A DNA stretch of 64,000 bases from Reticulascus tulasneorum. Its lineage: Eukaryota; Ascomycota; Sordariomycetes; Glomerellales; Reticulascaceae. Below, one piece after another: positions 57,436 through 64,000 of the stretch (position 1 is its first letter; each line of letters starts with the position of its first letter). Made by a program: the position numbers and the translations under genes. The stretch is from NCBI GenBank assembly GCA_001557505.1, contig LSAX01000006.1, forward strand, positions 3,570,721-3,634,720, in the 5' to 3' direction. A model generated the notes under the pieces. The model was not told the origin of the DNA. It made no database searches and saw only the letters and a program-made list of their open reading frames with translations.

Positions 57436-60202
57436 ATGCGGTACTCAACCTTTGCTCGCCTCGCGCTATTATCGTCGACATCAGCTGCCAGCAGCATAGA
57501 CGTTAACCTGCACCCACGCATACTAGCCCCGCGGGTCACGACGTTGGTCTCCCCGACTGGCCCTCAGCAAACCGGCACCATTGGTTATTGTAAGTGATTC
57601 GGCTTCAAGAGCAGGCTGTACTTGCGGCAAAAGGCTAACAAATGCAGGCGACAAATGGTATAATGTTGTCGCCGGAGACTCGTGTGACACAGTCGAGAAG
57701 GCTTTCGGGATTACGCACGCGCAATTCATTTCCTGGAACCCTGCGGTAAGCTCGGACTGCTCACAAAATTTTTGGGGCGGCTATACGTACTGTGTTGGCG
57801 TGTCAAGTACGAGCGTCAAATCGACGAGCACGGTTAAGCCAACGAGCGCGCAGCGCACAACCTCGACTTCAGTCCAGACCGGCCCGAGCAAGCCGACTTT
57901 AACAGGTCTCGCCTGCAACTGTAACAAATTCCACAACGTGGTGTCTGGCGATTCCTGCGCGACGGTCGAGGCCAAGTTCGGCATCACTCATGAGCAGTTC
58001 CTGCTGTGGAATCCCGCTGTAAGCCGAGATTGCGCCACAAACTTCTGGGCCGACACTGCATACTGTGTTGGTATCAGCAACTTAGCCTGCCCAGCAACTA
58101 CTTCAATGCCAACAACCGCATTACCCTCGACTTGGACTAAGACCCCAAATACCGAACCCTACACCACTATTGGGAACGAAACGTCTGCCGAGCAGGTTGA
58201 TCGGCCTACCGCGACCGCGTGGCCGCCTTCGCCTATCCAGTCAGGATCTGTCGCAAACTGTAAGCAATCCCGATCATGCGGGAGGCAAGAGCGGCCCTCT
58301 AACACGGCATAGGCATACGGTATCACTATGTGAACCCCGGCGAGACATGCCAATATGTTGTGAATCGTTACGCAAATCTGATCATGATGGAAGAGTTGTA
58401 AGTCTCACCCAATGCCTTCTTCTGTAACCGGGTAACTCACGCGCCTCTGTGTAGTCTAAGATGGAATCCAGCAGTAGGAGGAACAGACTGCACTGGGCTA
58501 TATGTTAATTACTACTACTGTGTCGATGTTGTAGACACAAATTCACTGCCAAACGCAACGTCGCAATACTTTCCCACATGGACGCAAGACATCTTGCCAA
58601 CAGTCGACCCAGTGTTTGCCCCTGAACCGACCGCGCCAGGAGCAGACCCAAACTGCCAATCGTGGTATCTTGCTGAGGAGGTTAGTTATGGTGACAAGGG
58701 CCGGACATGATTTAGTTGCTGATTTTGTGCCAGGGTGATACGTGCGACAGAATAGCCCTCGAGCTGGGATACCTCGGTCAAACACAGATCCAGCAATGGA
58801 ACACGGATATTGCATGTAACATGATCGTTGCAGGCACATATTACTGCGTTGCAGACTACGATAGATTGAGCCTGCCCATGCCATCCACGGTGACAAGTGC
58901 GCCACACCCTACGCAGGGTGGCATCGTCTCGAGCTGCAAGGCCTGGTATCTCTCTACCCCGGATGATTCTTGCGACCTGATCACGAAGATCTTTGGGACA
59001 TTTTCAAAGTCCGACTTTTTAAGCTGGAATCCTTCTCTTGGGGGAATCACATGCCCGGGGCTCCAGTCCGGAAACTACTACTGCATTGGTGGTAAGTTGA
59101 ATTCATAACCCGCTAGTAATCCTAGTAATCAACGCAAATAACCTGCTACAGTCCCCGGTACGCCAACGACCAGGACAACAATGCCACCAAACACACCAGC
59201 GCCATCAAATGGCGTAGGCCCACAACCACAACAGCTCGGCACCATCGGTGACTGCGTTGCCTTTTGGCTCGTTTCTCGGTGAGTCAATCGCGCGACCTGC
59301 CTTAACTTTAACCCTCTGCCAGTAGACTGACATAGCTTACGAAGAGGAGACAACTGCACGACTCTGGCGCAAGCAAACGGCATCACCGAGGACCAGATCG
59401 AATTATGGAATCCTTCTGTCGGTGATGGATGCCAAAACCTGCTGCCTGACTATTACATCTGTGTAGGCAGCCAAAGGTCGACTACGCCGCCAGCGGGATC
59501 CACCAGCACCTCTGTTTCCAGCATCTCTCAAGATGTATCTGCATCTACAACCTCTATCCCGGTTGCTACGCCAACGCCCACGCAAGTAAGTTGTCTGGTC
59601 GTCGCAAGTGTTGCAATTGCTGACCGAAGCTTTCACACAGGCCGGCATGACCCAGAGCTGTCGCAGATTTTATTTTGTGCAGCCAGGTGACGGATGCTGG
59701 GCAATCTCGGACGCAGCAGGAATTTCTCTAGATGACTTCTACAACTGGAACCCGGCGGTCAAAAACGATTGCAGCCTGCTCATGGCCAGCGTCTACGTCT
59801 GCGTCGGCACAAGCGGTCCCGTCGCAACTATAACTGCCGGCTCGCCGGTTGCCCCCACCCCAAGACCAGTCCAGGTGGGTTAGTCTTTATGTATAAGGAA
59901 TATGTTGCTGACATTGAGGCCAGACTGGCATGGTTTCTGGATGCGCGAGGTTTTACCTCGTTCCAGGAGGCATATTCTGCGGCGACATTGCTGCACAGGC
60001 TGGCATAGCCTTGAGGTAATGCGAAGACAAAGCAAACATCAAGCACATGCTAACATGGCATAGTGATTTTTATACTTGGAACCCTGTGGTAGGAACTAGT
60101 TGTGGTGGGCTCCAGCCTAACGTCTATGTGTGCATTGGCACTTCTGGGGTACCTAGCACAACAATTACAATTGGGGCCCCAATCCCGGCAAAGACCGCCT
60201 AG
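57436..60202 (+). CDS. Secreted protein with eight LysM domains
   Basis: Ten exons: 57436-57589, 57648-58259, 58313-58397, 58455-58680, 58734-59091, 59152-59278, 59336-59585, 59641-59874, 59924-60015 and 60064-60202; introns 48-60 nt; 758 aa. A signal-like N terminus is followed by eight LysM units of the fungal Cys-containing type. Each has an xWNP or WNT core and a final YxCV/I: VAGDSC, VSGDSC, VNPGETC, AEEGDTC, STPDDSC, LRRGDNC, VQPGDGC and VPGGIFC. Ser/Thr/Pro linkers separate some of them. There is no catalytic domain. LysM domains bind chitin oligomers; fungal LysM-only proteins shield hyphae or hide chitin from hosts, and some accompany killer-toxin-like chitinases. It lies 3.7 kb from the GH18 gene, same strand. 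Confidence 0.92.
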
Positions 60203-61112
60203 CCTGTAAGATGTCTCTATGACTGAAGATTCGTAGTCATTACATAGTATTGTTTATCTGTAATAGCCTGAAGGCAAAGAAGGTTATCTGGAGTTGGTAA
60301 ATGTTATCAACGTTGATATGGAAAGCATTAAGCTTGTATTCCAAAGTATTAGACTAGTGTCGTAAGTTAAGAAGGCCTAACCTGTCCCGTCATGTTGGCT
60401 TCTCGTTTCCACCGGGTGGCCGCTTTATGCCAGCTTTTTTATCTTGAAAGCTTGTAAGATCCAGAAATAGTATCTCTGTTGGAGAATATTCCAACCGAGC
60501 CACAGTATATCACTAACAGAACAGGCTGTAGGTGGCCCGTCATGCTGGCTCATGTTGGTCTCAGTTACGCCGATGGAATGCAGATGACATCCCGAAATGC
60601 TCTGAGAGCGCAACACAGGCAACTTTCTGAGTATCTCATGTACGTCTGTTCTGTCTTGTTGGTGCTGGTTGATGTATGTTTCAGGATGGCTGACCTGTGC
60701 CGGTTCCGATTTTGTCCACAAGTCACGTTCCTGCTGATCAGGGCTCGAGTTACTCTTGGTGGACGACCAAGGTCGGCCAAGGCGGCCAAAATAAAAGTCA
60801 GCACACCATTCCAGCGGCTATTCTACAAACACCCAGTGGTGATAGCGCGGCAAGGTGGCGGAAATCGTTTCATATCGGCCTTAGTGCGGCCCTATATTTT
60901 GTGGTGACGGGGGTGTTGGGAAACCAACAGTCCAATTAGATCCATGCGACGGAGAACCACGTACCAAAACCTCTTTGACTTCTTCATGAGCCATCGAGCG
61001 TCAACATCATACATCTGCAGCCGTCCAGCTCGCAAGAAAGAAAAAAGAAATCGCAGTTTCCATCACAACGAAATTTATCTTCATCATTATCACAAGATCA
61101 GTCTGCTTCTCC
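60203..61112. other. Intergenic, about 0.9 kb
   Basis: Overlapping ORFs (60479-60939) in several frames without a common motif; possibly relic sequence. Nothing supported. Confidence 0.45.
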
Positions 61113-62247
61113 ATGCTGGATATGTTGCTTTTCTTCTCCGTCTTGTTCATGGCAATCCCAGGCCTCTCGTTTGCGCCTCTAGAGCAAACCCCGATACTCG
61201 CGAGCTCGAAGCTGCACGAAACCCGTAATATCAGTGTTGGATTCAGCCTTCAATCATCGTACGGAGCAGTGGCGGTCATCTTCGATGGGACAGATGAGAA
61301 AAGATAGACCGTTACCCGCACATTCTATGGCGATGCACATTACCAGCGTGTCATGGCCAAGTTATCGTTACCTTCATCAAGACATATTGCGTACGATATT
61401 ATTCCGGCCAACGATCTTGTGTGGATTCAACGACACTAACTATTCACATCGAAGGCCGCCCTATGAAGAAGACGAGGAATATTATATCGATCTTCCTAGA
61501 AGAGCTCTCCGTGAGGCAAACAAAAGACTTGGTCTCCCCGCACATCCTAACGTCGGAGTGCTTGCTAGTCATTAAGCAGCTTCGATACCAGGTCGAGCTC
61601 AAAATAGGGATTCATATAGTATCTGCTACTGTCACAGTACCGCATCTTGTCGCCTTATATCAAGACGATATAGAGGATGCTTGTGAGTATGTGGGGATTG
61701 AATACGTCAAGCCTACAAACCTTTTTAGGCCGTTGTTTTGGGAAACCTCGGCTGCTTATGCTGGTTATGGACTTGGGCTGTGTAAACATTATATGGATCA
61801 GCCTAGATGTAACGACGAGAACAAACAGTTCGAGCAGCTTTCTGTCTTTGCTATACACTATAGCAGAACAGCTCTTACGACATCAATGGCAATGATCAGA
61901 CATCCTATGAATGTTTGGGATCCGGATTACAGACGCACGGGAATTTCACACTCGGCAGCAATGCTATTGCTCGTTACCCAACTGAGGATGGTTATCGGAT
62001 GGACGTGAAGGAATCTTTACTGGAGATTATGAAGGAAAATCCGCTTTATCAGAAATCGGAAAAGATAATGCTAACTGGGGATATGGCTAATGGCAAGTCC
62101 ATTAAAATTTTGGAGGAGATACTGCAAGCTCACATTGGAACCGTAGCGCCGATCTTGAATGAATCTGTTATGATGGTTGCGGCTAAGGGAGCTGCAGAGC
62201 TGAGACGACGTACTCCATATGTGGAAAAAGAACAGCTCCGTCAGTAA
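61113..62247 (+). pseudogene. Decayed Hsp70/actin-fold ATPase-like gene
   Basis: A signal-like start (MLDMLLFFSVLFMAIPGLSF) leads to SVGFSLQSSYGAVAVIF. The frame is cut by TAG at 61305-61307 but continues as TVTRTFYGDAHYQRVMAKLSLPSSRHIA. A 64-nt intron (61391-61454; GTACGA..GAAG, branch CTAAC) joins it to PPYEEDEEYYIDLPRRALREANKRLGLPAHPNVGVLAS. A one-base shift near 61570 is needed to reach IKQLRYQVELKIG and VPHLVALYQDDIEDACEYVG; another near 61935 reaches FTLGSNAIARY and MVAAKGAAELRRR. The layout fits a fungal family with an actin-like ATPase fold, though I assign that from memory of the pattern only. The lesions make it a pseudogene. Confidence 0.6.
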
Positions 62248-62762
62248 ATTTCATAGTTTGTTTGCAAGCAAGTAGGGTCTATACTGTACAACTAATGGCT
62301 ATGTGCTTCTCGTCTACCCCTGACTGCCTTGAATGGCAGAATACTATAGAGATGAACCTATTCTCGGCTATATTGGGACAGAAAGCAAGAGTTAATGCAA
62401 CGTCACCGAGCCTCCTTCAATTGACCTCCCGCTATATACAATGATAAACCTTCTCTGCTATTGGTTGCAGGATTAGACCATTTCCCTTGGACACAGCCAC
62501 ATCAGGCTCCGACTACGTGTTAACAATAGGCCGTGATACATAAAGAAAATGCGACTTCATCCTCCGAGTCATATCTTTATACGACACCTGTAAGATCGCA
62601 ACCACGCCCTCAAAGCAGCTGAACTAGCTGCTAATAGTGGTAGCCGACCTGCATGTTAATTACACAGCCAAAGTAACCCACGTTTTTGCATGATTTCTGA
62701 GCCCGGAGATTGCGAATTTACCTCGCGAAGGCGAACCTAGCTAGCCTCATGAAACTAAACCG

Positions 62763-62772
62763 TACCTAGGTA
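62763..62772. promoter_or_regulatory. TACCTAGGTA palindrome
   Basis: Same 10-nt palindrome as at 4149, 9619 and 10328; here about 635 nt upstream of the CBM18 gene. Confidence 0.35.
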
Positions 62773-63308
62773 CCGAGGTCTAACCGCCAAGCCAACCAGC
62801 CATTATCAATTTTGCAGTGCACTGATCTACTAAGAATGACATATTCAGTGGTCTTGATTTCTCTACGCATCTAGCTACGTCATGCATCCATTGCATTGGC
62901 CGATGCTTAAGAAGTTGGCAATGTCATGTAACCCCGCTTTCCTACCACCACCTAAGTATAGAAAAAACGTTTGTAAAATGGCCATTCAGGATGCGGCTGC
63001 TAAGGGCTGAGGTCCTGCTAGGGATGCACATTATGCATGAATACGAGATGTGAGACTTTGTAGTTGGGACTACCAGGTCTCAGCGCGCAGCCTTTCTACG
63101 CCCAAGCAAGCTAGTACATCAAGGCTTGCAATGGTTTTACTCATCCCGTGTGCTGCATCGGTGGCAGTTGGATGCTACCCAGCCATAAGCTATGACCGTG
63201 CATGAGACCAGTCATGACCCGCCCATTTGAGTAGGCTGACCTATAAGCATGCCCACGCTTGAAGATGGCTAGACTCAAGGACAACAAAGAGGTACTACGA
63301 CGAAGAGA

Positions 63309-63317
63309 TATATAAAG
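63309..63317 (+). promoter_or_regulatory. TATA box of the CBM18 gene
   Basis: TATATAAAG lies 89 nt before the ATG at 63398 but only 32 nt before the in-frame ATG at 63341. The spacing favours the downstream start. Confidence 0.55.
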
Positions 63318-63397
63318 CATAAATCCTCTACGAATTCATAATGTCCCAAAAGAAAGCCGATGCTTTTCGATCGAAAACAATTAAAGTTAAACTAAGA

Positions 63398-63795
63398 ATG
63401 CCTCACACGATCGGACTTCGAAGCATCTGCTTGGCTTGGCTATGCGCAGCCAGCTTTGCAGCCGCTGCTTCTCAAGCTCAGTCACCAAATCCTAAAAGAC
63501 AGCATATAAGAGACCTGAAGCTGTTGCAAAAACGTAAAGACTGTGGTTCCGGAATTGGAGCTTGCGGTTCTGGCTTGTGCTGCTCACAATGGGGCTGGTG
63601 TGGTGACACAAGCGGCCACTGTGGAGGCGGTTGTCAGTCTCAGTATGGGTCCTGCGGATCTAGGTACGTGGTTTTTTGTCTTCGCCTTCTTGTGACCATC
63701 AGCAGGTCTGTCTCGGTCTAAAATTGGCCGTCAGCCCAGCCAACGCGTTGGAGTACACGCGCAAAGTATATGACCAACCTGGAAAACACAAATAA
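63398..63795 (+). CDS. Small secreted chitin-binding (CBM18) protein next to the telomere
   Basis: Exons 63398-63663 and 63735-63795 (71-nt intron, GTACGT..TCAG); 108 aa. A signal peptide ([15 protein letters not shown]) is followed by a basic linker with two dibasic sites and one hevein-type domain, [27 protein letters not shown] and CQSQYGSC. It has eight cysteines and the aromatic residues that stack on GlcNAc. After splicing, about 20 residues without motif end at TAA 63793. Without splicing the frame stops at 63721. Such modules usually head a chitin deacetylase or hydrolase, so this may be the stump of a larger gene cut by the chromosome end. Confidence 0.7.
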
Positions 63796-63898
63796 TTTAA
63801 TTTCTCATCTGCTCTTTGGATTTTTAAGATTATCACTATCACTTTTTTTTTTAGTTTTTTATTTTAGTTTTATTTATTTAGGGTTATTATTTATTTTC
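63796..63898. other. AT-rich junction before the telomere
   Basis: T-rich sequence (runs of TTTTT, TTTATT) with one isolated TAGGGTTA. It separates the last gene from the telomere repeats; no gene. Confidence 0.8.
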
Positions 63899-64000
63899 TA
63901 GGGTTAGGGTTAGGGTTAGGGTTAGGGTTAGGGTTAGGGTTAGGGTTAGGGTTAGGGTTAGGGTTAGGGTTAGGGTTAGGGTTAGGGTTAGGGTTAGGGT
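63899..64000 (+). repeat. Telomere, (TTAGGG)n
   Basis: About 17 uninterrupted TTAGGG units run to the window end. The G-rich strand is the plus strand, which places the chromosome end on the right. Confidence 0.98.

Larger units (their letters stand above)
62248..63397. other. Subtelomeric intergenic
   Basis: No gene seen. It holds a fourth TACCTAGGTA palindrome (62763-62772) and, at the right edge, the TATA box of the CBM18 gene. Confidence 0.55.

Noticed and set aside
63341..63397. Earlier ATG for the CBM18 protein
   Set aside because: Only 32 nt from the TATA box, and it would bury the signal peptide behind a charged 19-residue leader.

Overview
The window is the end of a chromosome from a filamentous ascomycete (Pezizomycotina). 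It closes on about 17 perfect TTAGGG repeats at 63899-64000. Nearly every gene is broken by short introns, mostly 48-83 nt with GT..AG ends and CTGAC/CTAAC-like branch sites. The families are typical of moulds: Zn2Cys6 regulators, a fungal rhodopsin-type 7TM protein, a GH18 chitinase with a chitin-binding domain and a multi-LysM protein. Genus cannot be fixed from the sequence alone. I built the exon models by hand from reading frames, splice signals and family motifs.

Left part (1-13.8 kb): mostly conserved, evenly spaced genes. They are the 3' part of a secreted sorbosone-dehydrogenase-like protein, a secreted serine beta-lactamase-fold hydrolase, actin-related protein Arp6, a Ufd1-type protein with zinc fingers, an F-box-like protein and a multi-pass membrane protein. 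From 13.7 to 18.8 kb there is a gene-poor stretch.

Middle part (18.8-32 kb): accessory, largely secreted or surface functions, widely spaced. They are a 7TM receptor-like protein with a His/Gly-rich tail, a secreted FAD oxidoreductase of the cyclopiazonate-dehydrogenase type, a small secreted protein, a short tyrosinase and a secreted S33 tripeptidyl aminopeptidase.

Candidate metabolic cluster (32.8-45.7 kb): a Zn2Cys6 regulator, a second fungal transcription-factor-domain protein without a zinc cluster, a 14-TM MFS transporter, and three different NAD(P)-dependent reductases (AYR1-like SDR, NmrA/isoflavone-reductase-like, dihydroflavonol-reductase-like). There is no polyketide synthase, NRPS, terpene cyclase or P450 in it, so a catabolic, detoxifying or tailoring role is more likely than a complete biosynthetic one.

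Subtelomeric part (46-64 kb): a broken unknown gene, a secreted SGNH esterase, then a chitin-directed group: GH18 chitinase with CBM18-like modules, astacin-like metalloprotease, an eight-LysM secreted protein, and a small CBM18 protein ending about 100 nt before the telomere repeats. A decayed gene resembling an Hsp70/actin-fold ATPase family lies between the last two. The group looks like a chitin-degrading, chitin-masking or fungal-antagonism island; the shared role is inference.
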